Source of the DNA: Viridothelium virens
Lineage: Eukaryota; Ascomycota; Dothideomycetes; Trypetheliales; Trypetheliaceae
Length of the DNA: 64,000 bases
Assembly: GCA_010094025.1 (NCBI GenBank)
Contig: ML991812.1
Location: 1 to 64,000 of the forward strand
Direction: 5' to 3'
Below are positions 36,803-47,759 of this stretch, piece after piece; within the stretch, counting starts at the first letter, position 1, and every line of letters starts with the position of its first letter. The notes beneath the pieces were generated by a model. It did not search any database. It was given only the letters and a program-made list of their open reading frames with translations, and had not been told where the DNA came from. A program made the translations under genes and the position numbers.

Positions 36803-39102
36803 CTACTCCTCCACAATTCCATGCACCTTGCCCAATCTAGCGGACGGGAGCCACTTCTCGTCCGGTGTGATCCACCAACTCACGATTCCAAAGATCGTGA
36901 TTGCCCCAAAGATAACTGGGGAATAGTTGAACGTGTCAGCCGTAACGGGGAATTCGATCGGCGAGAAAAGCACCCCAGCAAGATATAAATTCCAGATCAA
37001 TGCGATAAACGTCAATGGTCGCGAGAAGCGGCCTAGCGACCAGCGCGCATGCTTGAACTCATTTGGGGTGATAAACGTGCGTCCGAAGCAAATGAGGGCG
37101 TACGCCGTGATTGTGGGTACACCGGCAGCACTGACCAAACTTGTGAACGCAACCGGGGAAGGTAGAATTGTGCAGAGAAGAAGTGCTGCCACGGCGTGCA
37201 TGATTATGATCGCATTTCGAGGCTCCTTCTTTTCAGATACGGCACTAATCCATCCTGAGAATGGGAGAACGCCGTCACGAGCAACAGCCCAGATGAGGCG
37301 AGAACTTGCTACACCGGCTACGGTGGTGTTCTGGGGGACTTGGTCAGATCACTGATCTAGAACGGGGATTGGTGAATATAACTTACGAAGATTAGCCCGA
37401 AGATACATACAATATTCATGAAGACGTGCCCACCTCGTCCTAGTGTCATGGCATAAAGTCCGACAAATGGTTGAGGCGCGTCGAGGCCGTACAAAGTGTC
37501 CAAATCGGGAGTGCAGAAGAGGAAAAGTATGACGATTGGAAAGCCAAGAATTCCTGACGCAAAGGCGGAAGAGAAAATTCCTCGAGCAGCAGTTAAACTC
37601 GCGTTTTTGGTCTCTTCGCTGACGTGCCCACTGGCTTCGAATCCCACAAGAACACCAGCGGTGACAAAGTAAGAAAGCATCCAGTTCCAGACAGGTGGTG
37701 CTCCGGTCTCATTGTAGGTTTGAGTGAAGACAAACTCAGCAGACTGAAAACCATAGCTTTTCGAGACGGCGATCGGTAACCATATAATGTTGAGAAAGAA
37801 GTCGAGCATAATAATACCAGTCGCAAGACGGAAGATAGTCTTGTATACTTTTGGGTCCAGATAGTTCATGCTTAGCGAAATAAAGAGGATTGCTTCGGAA
37901 ACGATCCATTGTACGGCCCGAAATTTGACATTGGTGGTATCGGTAGGAAAGGACAAGTTGAAAACCGTTATTTCGGAGAGCAAGAAATTGGCAGCAGCTT
38001 GACAGTTTGATGCAACAAAAGTGGTCCATGCTGTAGTGCTCCACCAAGCTACGATGAAGCCAAAGAGACGGCCGTAACGGCGACCTCCAGATTCAGCTGC
38101 CCAGCTGTGTCGTACGTTAACATGCAGTGACCCAAAGAAAGGGTAATGGCATACAAATAGATTGATCCTGCGGCAGGAAGGGCTGAGCAAATTTCTGCCA
38201 GTACAGCGGCGGTGATGAAGACGAATATACAGGTCACGACATAGCTCGACCTGGGTATGGCTGTCAGAAATTCTCAGACAAGTAAGAAGAGTTGCGTCTG
38301 TAGGCTGACCAGTATGCTGCAGGACCCCCGGCACCGACTCCAATAGAGAATGTGGTACGAATACCACCCACGAAGTACAGGGCCGCTGGAAATAGTTAGT
38401 CTGCGAGATCTTAGTCTTGATAAAGCATGTCCCACCAAAGCTAGCCGAAAAGCTCTCAAATAGCTTCCATTGGCGATGTAGCGACTAATTCATGATTAGG
38501 ATATAGTGCCTGAAATAATTAGATAAATCCACATACCTGTTTATAGCCCAATGATTTCTACCTAGAGCGTCAGCACTCAATAAGAGCAGATTAGAAAGGG
38601 GGGATCAGAGGTATTGTCATAGCATCTCCTTTCGCGCTCGTTATAGCGATCAAGTTCAAGCGGTATGATCTCAGCCCTTTGCCCATCTGCTGCTTTGCTG
38701 CAGGAGACGAGTTCCGGACACCCGCGTGCCATGACACTTCCACCATGATGGATTCCTAGCCGTTTCAACTTCTGTTGTAAACTCCTAACACAGAGACTTT
38801 CACGTACTGAACTCTGCAGGCGAGGTGGACATTTACAGGAACAGGAAGTCAAAATCATGGTGGAATGCGACTGACCGTCGAGATATACTCACCTACTACG
38901 ACCGACACGCTGTAATAATTGGAAGAGATGTTCATGACACAAGCCTGCTGGATCCCGTCGATGTGTGTAATCTTACCAAATAACGTTCATCGGCATCCAT
39001 GCTATCGTCATCACCGGGATCCTCAAAGTCGGACTGAAGCGGATTACTGGGTCGTGCGACGTCGGACTCGCTGGTATGAGACGGTTGCTTTGTTGCAGCC
39101 AT
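36803..39102 (-). CDS. Amino-acid/GABA-type permease (APC superfamily, UGA4-like)
   Basis: Twelve-helix plasma or vacuolar membrane transporter for amino acids, GABA or choline. Seven exons, 39102-38977, 38557-38537, 38484-38436, 38385-38310, 38250-38155, 38104-37387 and 37330-36803, give 537 residues. After an acidic N-terminus, the junctions restore DERYLKSLGYKQSLHRQW and then FESFSASFAALYFVGG. They continue with WSSYVVTCIFVFITAAVLAE, SALPAAGSIYFWAAESGGRR and GWISAVSEKKEPRNAI, all family signatures. Exon 2 is only 21 nt (KSLGYKQ). Intron 1 is 419 nt and has an internal open frame that looks fortuitous. Every junction follows GT-AG and keeps the frame. The substrate cannot be told from the sequence. 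Confidence 0.92.
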
Positions 39103-39467
39103 TTTGAAAAATGAACTAGATTGAATGAAAAATCAGAATCTTTTTCGAGTAGGATCAAGATAGGACAAAGAAGATCAGCAGCAAGGATGAAGAGTTTTTG
39201 ATCAGCGGGCGCTAGATGAGCATGGGCAGAAATGACGACATACTGGATGTGGTAAGCTTTTCGTGCTCTCTGACCAATAAAACGGTTTTGTCTCGAGCCA
39301 TTTTGATCCTAAAGATGGAGAGCGTCTTCTACGCCAGACTATGATACAATGCATCGCATCTAGCAGTTCTGACGATAAGACTGGCATTAGGAGCATGACA
39401 TTATTCGCGACATCTCTCTATCCTAAAGCATTCTATATCCCTATTGCACAGCCCTTTAGCCCTTCTA
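39103..39467. other. Intergenic spacer, nothing seen
   Basis: This 365-bp spacer holds the permease promoter and the 3' end of the Sec14-like gene, both on the minus strand. Nothing else is supported. Confidence 0.45.
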
Positions 39468-41478
39468 TCAAGCATTGGGCAGCGGCTGAGTCTCGCTCCC
39501 AACCGTGCTCCTCAAGTACTCCTCCACATTCGTCTCCTTCATATTATCCACCACCGGATCGGTCTTCTCCGCCTGCGTCTCAACTTCCTTCTCCCCCTCC
39601 TCCTTGTCGCCCAGCCCAACAGTACCCATCACACTCTTCTGCGCCTCTCCAACCAACTTCCCCGCCTCCTGATACGCATTCGAAGCCACCGCCTGCGCCC
39701 TCGCGACGTAGCCCTCTCCCTCGCCCTCGCCCTCCCGCACCTCCGGCCTCGGCACTTCCTTCGGCGCCTGCCCCACCGTCTTCGGCTCCATCGTGCTCGT
39801 CTTGTCGCCGTGGCCATGGTGTCGCACTTCGGGCGTGCCTTCGGCAAGAATGCCAGTCGCGTGCGTCGCATCCTGCTGCTCGAATCGCGTCTCCGAGGTG
39901 CCTTGTCGTTGGTTGGTCGACGTCGTGTCCGCGCCGGACGGTGACAGCGGGCTCGTTACGCCTTCTTGAGCTTGCACGGGCACGGTGTAGGTGCCGCGTC
40001 GAGATGTGTCGGGGATCTGTTTTTCCGGAGGGATGACGGTTCCTGCTTCGTCGGTGTACGAAGGGGGCGGCTCGTCTTTTTCAAGGTTAGTCTCCGCCTC
40101 GTTGCCATTTGCTGGGTGAGTGTGGTCGCCTGTGGTTGTTCTGTAGATCTCCGACGGAGTGGAGTCGTTTGCTGCGGGGCCATTACTCATGGTCCTTGCT
40201 GGGACTGTGAGGAGCGTGGATCGAGCGTTCCAGCGTTGTCCAGGGTTCATGACGGCAATGCGCTCGTTACGGGGCTTGCCGTCAACACTTCCAACGGCCA
40301 TCGCTTCCATTTCGCCGTTGGCTCCCTCTTGCCAACGAATTGGGCCTATGGGAAGGGTCTTTTGAGATGAAGGGGCCGACTCGGACGACCATTTTAAGCT
40401 ATTCTGTATAGCGGGCTCCAGAACGGGCATCATGCCGAATTCGTAGTCAAGCTTGCCTCCGTACTTCTTGGGGATATTTTCGGAGTCGATATACTGCTCA
40501 AGGGTGGATTTCATGTTTGTATTGGAGAGAATGAAGATCTTGGACACGGTGATCGGGTCAAACCATCGTTTGATCCAACCCCACACAGTCGGGAAGAAAG
40601 AAGGTGCGCCAATGATCTGAGGAAAGTCAGTTATCTCAGGCAACATGAAAGTACAGTCTGCAGGCTTGAAGGGTCTTACAAATATCCTATCAAGGGTTTC
40701 TGGATAATGAGCTGTAGCTAAAGTGCTCGCATCTTGCATGTGGTTCTTCAAATTCCAGAATTGCTTCAAACCAACCCTTGAAATGTCGACGATGTTGTTG
40801 GATTGTGATATGGGCGTTTCTTGATGAGGTCGATCCGGAACCGCAGAGCACAGAGGGAGGACGAAACGACACATGGCTTCGTATAGTGCAAAGAGACGCA
40901 ACATCTTGGCGGGCACTTTGGATGTAATTTGGGGAGCTTTCGATGTTGATGCTTCATAAGCAGCAATATTCTTGCTATCTAGATGCGCAACCTCAAAGAC
41001 ATATAGAGGCATGCCTCGTTTATCTCTTCTTCCGGTCCATTGCGGGTACTGAACGTGGCTTTTAGGAGTAGTCATAGATTAAGGTCGAGGTTCGAACGAA
41101 CCAATCGTCTAGTTTGGTCATACTCATTGACATCTATACTCTCGTAAAGCTCTTCTAGCTGATTATTCTTTCTCCAGTCCTCCGTGTCTTTAAATTGCGT
41201 GAAGGCTTCGTGGGGGACGAACTTCCGTGCTCGAAGGTATCGACTGGGGAGGTCAGCCAAAATGTTTTGAAGGTTTACAAGACTGAAGCTTACAGCAAAG
41301 TCTCATCATCGTGGCTTGGCAGCGCTTTCGCGCTTGCTTCTGCAGGCTTGTAATATCCCTTTTCCTGACACAGCACCTTGAACTTGCCAAGGGCAGCTTG
41401 TTGATTGTCGGAAAGATGGCCGAGATGGCCGGAGGGGTATTGATAGGAATCCGTGCGCTTGAGCTTATTTTCCGCCAT
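39468..41478 (-). CDS. Sec14-like CRAL-TRIO phospholipid-transfer protein
   Basis: Binds and exchanges phosphatidylinositol and another lipid at membranes. Exons 41478-41294, 41243-41102, 41048-40680 and 40616-39468 give 614 residues. The CRAL-TRIO N domain reads LSDNQQAALGKFKVLCQEKG then DDETLLRYLRARKFVPHEA. The junction gives RRLYPQWTGRRDKRGMPLYV. The lipid-binding domain has NHMQDASTLATAHYPETLDR, IIGAPSFFPTVWGWIKRWFD and YIDSENIPKKYGG, the C-terminal signature. The last 290 residues are disordered and acidic or Pro-rich, much longer than yeast Sec14. The third intron (40679-40617, 63 nt) is a multiple of three without a stop, so its retention would insert 21 residues before IIGAPSFF. The start is the first ATG and lies 308 bp from the divergent FBXO21-like gene. 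Confidence 0.93.
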
Positions 41479-41786
41479 CTCGTGGGCAAATGCAAGGATA
41501 GTGCTAAAGGAGCAATGGTGATCAGGCTGGCCCAGAGCCCGTCAGTCTTTAAACATGTCTACCCTTCAGACACTTGACCGACACTTGGCCGCTGTGTTAC
41601 CGCGCGCCTCCAACACACTCTAATGATGTTCAGCCGAAGACGGTCCAAGCTCCGATTCGTGCTAGCTCCAGCCCTACAGATCTCTCACTCTGACGTCGAT
41701 ATTTTCGAGATGCTTGGTCATATCTCTAAGAGCTTTCCTAATGCCATTTTCCATCGAACCCCTTCCTACAACGATCCTTTGTGGAT
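41479..41786. promoter_or_regulatory. Bidirectional promoter between the Sec14-like and FBXO21-like genes
   Basis: The start codons diverge across 308 bp, so both promoters lie here. No specific motif is recognised. Confidence 0.45.
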
Positions 41787-43699
41787 ATGGCATCGGTCTC
41801 GCTCTCCGAGCTTCCGGAAGAGCTTCTACGCTGCATTCTATCCTTCCTTCCGCCAGAAACGCTTGCACGCATTGAATCGACATCCAGGCATTTCCGAATC
41901 TTAGCCAATGATCCCCTGCTGTGGCGCCAACGTTGCATAACGAGCTTTGCCTACTGGGAGCAGGACACAAGTCCCTTCCACAAGGTCAGGAGAATTGGAC
42001 TCTGACCGGTCTCACGTCCGCTAACATCATAAACAGAGACTTCGAGGGCAGCACGAACTCTCGACCATTCATGATGAGCAATGGAAGACGGAATGCATTC
42101 ACCGTCTCCAGCAGGATCGAGTCGCGGAAGAATGCCTGGAGCGCGTCATATCCAAACAACAAGGCCGGATTGACAAGATGCAAAAGATCGCGCACTGTGG
42201 CTACAATGTGAAAGAAATACTTGTAAGGAATTGCCAGGCACCGGATACTGCAGAGGATGTGTTAGCCCGGCGGTATTGGAGCTTAGAAATTCTCAACGCC
42301 ATGCAACGACGAAAGGGGATCCAAGTCTGGTCGCAAGCTACAACACCGCAAATATCCATCTCGCTGGAAGATGCATTGGGGGCATTTGATATGTTTGTTC
42401 TGGAGACGAGGGAAGGAGATATTAGCGACATCTCCGCACGCTTGGATCAGCTCGCTACTCAATTACGTGTCGAATCACCCAACATCGAAGAAATGTCGAT
42501 AAGACAGAGAGCCCTGGAAATTGCCCGCTTTGTTAGGTGTCAGGGTCTCGCAGGCGTTCGTAGTGAAGAGGACTACCACGTCCTGCGCAACAGATTCATA
42601 GGCATCGCGCTCTTCGATGACGAGCATCAGGCTCTACCTCTAATATCAGTCGCCATCTACTGCTGTGTTGCTCAGCGACTGGGCGTGAACGCCCAGCCCT
42701 GCAGCATCCCTTTCCACGTTTACGCCATCGTCACACCAGGAAAAGGCTATAATCTTGATGGCAAGGAGATGGATTCTGAAAGTCAAGAAGATCGAATGTT
42801 CATGGACCCTTTCCGGCAGGACGAGGAAGTCGCAGAAGATGCTCTTAAAAGATTACTAAACTCGATTGGCGCTCCCACTTCGACCCACGAAGACTTTCTC
42901 GGAGCATCTTCTGTGGTGAAAGTGATTTTCCGTAACGCACGGAATATCGCCAATGCAGTTCAGAGCGGAGAAACCAACGATCCTCCGAGACGATCGGCAC
43001 TGTCCAGTTGGAACACAGGTCTGCCTGACATGGATGGATCTTTCTATGGTGCGCTCTGGAGCATGATTATCTTTGACCCCGATAATCGACGCAATTACCT
43101 ACACCACATCGTCCAATTCTTTCAGGAGGGTTTCACTGTAGACGTTGACCTGATAGAGAACACAATCTTTCCAATGTTCAACGCCTCGCCAGAAAGAGAC
43201 GCCATACTGAGCCTAATCGAAGAAGTTCGGGGCAGGGACAGGGCAGCGAGACCAATCACAAGGCGAACGCCAGATACGATCAACGTCAAGTATCGAGTCG
43301 GGCAAAAGTTTGAGCATAGACGTTATCATTATGAAGGCGTCATTATTGGTTGGGATGACCGTTGCAGGGCTTCCGAGGCCTGGATGCGACAGATGAATAT
43401 CGATGGATTGAACCAAGGAAGGCATCAAAGCTTTTACAACGTTTTGTAAGTGTCCATTTTCTGAATCGCCTCGGCAGTCTCCCTTTGCTCCCTGTCACTA
43501 AGATATGTTCAATCCGTTGTTAACATTCGACAGAGTGGCAGATAAGAGCAATCGGTATGTGGCCGAAGAGAACATCAATATCTCTACGCATGAACCATCA
43601 GAAGCAATGATGAGGCTAGCAGGAAAATATTTTAAGCGATGGGACCAGCAGACAGGTGCCTTTATCAGCAACATCCGAGACGAATATCCTGACGACTAA
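41787..43699 (+). CDS. FBXO21-like F-box protein with SirB1-like and YccV-like domains
   Basis: Putative SCF ubiquitin-ligase substrate receptor. Exons 41787-41984, 42037-43445 and 43534-43699 give 590 residues. The F-box is SLSELPEELLRCILSFLPPE through LLWRQRC (residues about 5-50). The middle part is the SirB1/transglutaminase-like domain, with NRFIGIALFDDEHQALPLIS and LGVNAQPCSIPFHVYAIV. The C-terminus (KYRVGQKFEHRRYHYEGVIIG ... YVAEENI) is the YccV/hemimethylated-DNA-binding fold also found in animal FBXO21. Motif order and length match that protein. The ATG at 41787 is preceded in frame by a GTG and was chosen as the first ATG. Confidence 0.92.
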
Positions 43700-44304
43700 G
43701 TGTAAGTATCAATTCCCAACGAAATCCGCTGCAGACAGTAGGGCGACACAATTGCGCCCTCATCACAACTCAATCGCGATTTGAAAATTCATCCTCCGAC
43801 TCCGAGTATTTTATAAAGTGATTTTTTGGTTAGTGAAGTAAGCATCGGAATTCGGGCAGCTTCTTTTGAGGTAGCTTGGGCGACCCTAAGAGGTGAGACG
43901 GCCTGAGTCGTAAGCGTGAAACTTCAGCTCGGCTCTACCTAGTATGCAGGACTGCCACAACTCATGAAGCTATTCGCTATTATGCTATCATCGGGGATGA
44001 CTCGTGAGCTGTACATGTAAGTTGGCCTGGTAGGGCCTAAATCCGAATACTTCCGCCTTAGAAATTTCCTTTTTTTTTCGGTTACAGACAGCATCTTCTC
44101 AGAATCACAGAGCAGAACACGCGTTCCCTTTTTGTAACGTTCCAGGCTGAGAAAGACTGGGTAATTCGGCCTGCAGGTTAGTCATGCTGCGTCAAACGTC
44201 TGCCTCCGGGATGCCGGCTGTCTGCGACTCTGATTTATGTGGCTCGCCTCTCTCGAATTTCCATCGCTTCGTTGTCGTTAATCTTGGCACGGTGTCAGAC
44301 AAGT
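43700..44304. other. Intergenic spacer, nothing seen
   Basis: About 600 bp between two plus-strand F-box genes. It has a T-rich tract near 44070 but no open frame, repeat or RNA gene. The promoter of the downstream gene must lie here. Confidence 0.45.
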
Positions 44305-46232
44305 ATGCTCGACAGGCTGCCGCCGGAGATATTTTTGTTAATTCTGCCAAAGGTGAGTTCGCGGGAAACAAGCTGACCAACTCGCGTAATCGCTAATATC
44401 TTGAAGGTTCTAGACAAGAAAGACATCAATAGGCTTTCACAAGTCTCTAGAAAACTTCACAGCCGTACAGTGCCCGAGCTGTACAGATCTATTGATTTCT
44501 TGGCATCAGAAGACTCTGATTTGGTTGATTTTGGCGTAGAGTCATTCTTGGCTTCAAGTTGCGGGAACCTCAAATATATTCAAGGCCTCCACTTCGGAGC
44601 TTTTTTCCGTCACAGTCGCAGACGTTGTCCCGATGTGCCCTTCCACGGTCAACTGGAGATACTTGATGATCGGGCCGAGCCTTCAATTGATGAACACGAA
44701 AACCAAGATGACATAGTACATCAAGAGCCGCACACTGGAAGGTATCGACGGTATCGAATGGTCTATCGGAGGGGATCGCATTTTTCAGCTCACAGAGCGT
44801 TCATGAACGAGTTGGAAGCACAAATTGTTCCGTTGCTCGCCCTGCTTCCTTTCGATAACCTGCGCACTTTTAGGTCAGTCATATCTCAAGCCCCAAATCA
44901 AGTTGGCTGCTTTGTTAAATCAGCGTTAGCTGGAGTTTGAATACTTGTATCCCCAAATTGGTTCTCCTTAGCTTAGCTACTCGCCAGCCCAACATTCGGT
45001 CTTTGTCAGCAATCACTGATGCTAATTGTGGGGCGAAATGGGACACCCATTACCACCACCTTCGCCTGACCCAATTGCGAAAATTAAGCTGGAGAGGTTT
45101 TGGTGTACCAGAACTCACCGCTGTCGGGGCCTTGCTAAGGAGCAGTGCCTGGGTCCTAAAAGAAATCGAAATCGATCGAGTCGACCCTAGTGTTGACAAA
45201 AATTGCAATTCTCCACCTCGAAGTCAACTTGCCTATGAGTTCCTGAAGTTGATGCCGGGCGAACAGTCCTTACTGTTTCCTTGTCTCCAGAAGCTTTCTC
45301 TATCCGGGTTTGACTTGATATCCGCATCAGCTGATATCATTTCGGCGTTCAACTTCTCGCAGCTGCATTCCTTGAAGCTTCGAGACTGTCCAAACGCGGA
45401 TGAACTGCTCAGTATGCTTGCAAGCTCTTCACTGCCCCTCCGTCTCACTTGTTTCGAGTTCATCTATCTCGAATATTATAAAGGACAGGATGATTTATCA
45501 TACCTTGCGCGATTTCTGCACTCCTTTCGGGGTCTGGAAGAGTTTCATGTGCTTTATCCTGATCTCGGAAAAGCCACGAATGAATTCTGGCCGTCGGTAC
45601 TCCACCATAAATCCACACTGGAAAGACTGCTGGTCCATGAGACCGTGGTCCAGCTCAATCCACAGTTTGCTTCGAAAGAGGACAGACTCATTAAGGCTTT
45701 ATCGGGGCAGGATAATCTTCGGTGCCTCGGTATCTGTTGTCGGCCAATTGATTTGGTAAGTCAAGGCAACAACCCTGATGGTTGACATGACAAAACTGCG
45801 TGCGCTAACAGCCTGGTTTCCAAGTCTTCTGCGCTGGCGCAGATCAGCCCCCGACCCAGCTGCAAGCTCATCCATATCAGGGTCACAGGCTGGGTTCAAT
45901 CTACGTGGATGCGACACGATGCAGATAGAACGTCCAATGAAAAGTTTTCTTCAGCGCTGCCCGAGGCTCTGGTCTTTGCTCGCTGGGCATTCGGACCCAA
46001 CGGCCTTCCGGATCTGCAGATTTTAGCCTTCGGCGATTTTGCTCTTCAAGGTCGCCGGCCCAATATCCTTTTATGCAGAGAAAAGCGTGGCTCGCAAGTC
46101 CCACAGACTGGCTCCAAATTACCCTCGCCGTTTCGAGAAGTGACTAGAGACGAAGCGCGATCGTGGAACATCGTTCAAGAGAATGTAGACTTTTTGTCGG
46201 CTTGTCCCGAAGACCGCCTGATGCGTCGTTAA
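44305..46232 (+). CDS. F-box / leucine-rich protein
   Basis: Likely substrate receptor of an SCF ubiquitin ligase. Exons 44305-44352, 44407-44873, 44930-45755 and 45825-46232 join in frame to give 582 residues. The tiny first exon is needed to complete the F-box: MLDRLPPEIFLLILPK joins VLDKKDINRLSQVSRKLHSR, then TVPELYRSI. The rest is made of leucine-rich segments such as LPFDNLRTFSWSLNTCIPKL, LTQLRKLSWRGFGVPELTAV and FNFSQLHSLKLRDCPN. The last exon closes with RWAFGPNGLPDLQILAFGDF. The first intron has GTGAGT and GCTAATA signals. The acceptor of exon 4 (45825) was picked for frame and is the least certain. Adjacent to another F-box gene but unrelated in sequence. Confidence 0.8.
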
Positions 46233-47759
46233 AGTACGGGAAGCGATCAACGTAATAAAATGACTGCCAAGGGCTTTTTCGAAATGCCTCGCAAGTTGAG
46301 CGCCTAATTTGAGATGATTGCGAGAGCTGAGACCGAAAGCATGAACTACCTCTTAACAGGCCTAGTTTTCAATGCACTTTATCCGTAATTGACGAGATGC
46401 TTGCTGCTTTTAGTCGTACATAAGCGCTACCTACAGTTAGATTATGCTCTAAGCACGTGAAGTCGCAATAGAACCTTTTTCAGGACTAATGGCGTCGATC
46501 CGAAATCACCTAATATCGTGCTACGAGGAATATGCCAAAACAATGTGCATCACGACACTATGCACCCGGAATCTAAGCCGTGCTGCCTTGGAGTGCAAAT
46601 CTTAGCTCGACTCTCTTTACTCGACTCTTCGCGAAGTAATACCAGATCTAAACGCAGGAACGACGCACAAATGGATCTTTCAAGATCGCGATCCGCAATG
46701 CTCGGTCGTATGCAGGACTGTTGGGTGTAATCTTTATTACGTGATGCTAGAATCTGTTCCTAATATTTTTGCTCGCCCGGAAGCTACCGTACGATAATTG
46801 GCTACCTTGCCTCACCCCTGCAAATGCAGACGTCGACGTCGCACCCCATATTTTGGAAATGCTTCCTCTTTAGGTTTTGTTATCTCTACTGTGCCCTTCA
46901 CTGATCTCGCCAACCTCTGCCCAAAGGCAGACCCCATCTTCGGGTGCTCATAACGCTTTTCTAAAGCTGTTCTCGACATCGCATACGCTGCTTCTCTCCA
47001 CTCACGAGATCTCTTCAGCCTTAGGTCATGGCTTATCACATAGATCGCTGTGCCTCAGCCGCCCGGTTTATAAGCTATCTCGAAACGGGCCTTCAGAGCT
47101 ACGGGAGGATCAACGAAATTATCGCGCTAAACAAAAGCGGCGCGACTCGAAGGATGACATGCCACCAAGGCCCGTAAGAACTTACTTAGACAGGCAGTAC
47201 ATCTGATGGTACGCCAGGCAGCTGAGCATAAGGCGTTCCAGCCCTGGAACTATGGACGTAGCCCTTCAAAACGGGATTGGAAGGTCTATTATCTCGGTTG
47301 GATAGCCGGAGTTCGAGGTACTGTCTCATTGGTCAGAAGTCAACCGCATCTTCATGGCAATTACCTACGCATCGACAATGGCGGCAAATCCGAGCAGGCT
47401 GCAGTCAAGCGATAGAGGCTACCGGCAAGGTAAGTCAGTTATGCGAGCGGAGACTCGATTGCACGGATTGATTTACGGCGTTTCCGTCACATAAACGTCG
47501 AGTATGCTTATCTATCAAAGAGGCGTAGACTAGTCCAACTCAACTGAACGAAGGAACGCGAACTGGATCTCCTCCGACCATTGTAGAGACACAGGCTAAA
47601 TCTGAGGTGTAGTACAAAACCCAATTGCAAACCCCTCTAATTTTCCTCTATCTGAAAGATCTTTTTTTTCCCGTGGTGAGGAACGAAACTCTCTCTCCCT
47701 GCTTTTTCTTTGCGCATACGGACTCGTAATGTACGCAATTTACTGTGAGCCTTGACCCT
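46233..47759. other. 1.5-kb intergenic region upstream of the PKS
   Basis: Contains several short frames on both strands, for example 109 codons at 46877-47206, without domains or credible splicing. No cluster-specific regulator or tailoring gene is found here. It should hold the PKS promoter. Confidence 0.4.

Noticed and set aside
38577-38858. A 93-codon open frame inside permease intron 1
   Set aside because: No domain, and including it would break the conserved DERYL-KSLGYKQ junction.
39341-40036. A 231-codon plus-strand frame rich in Ser and Pro
   Set aside because: Antisense to the disordered C-terminus of the Sec14-like protein.
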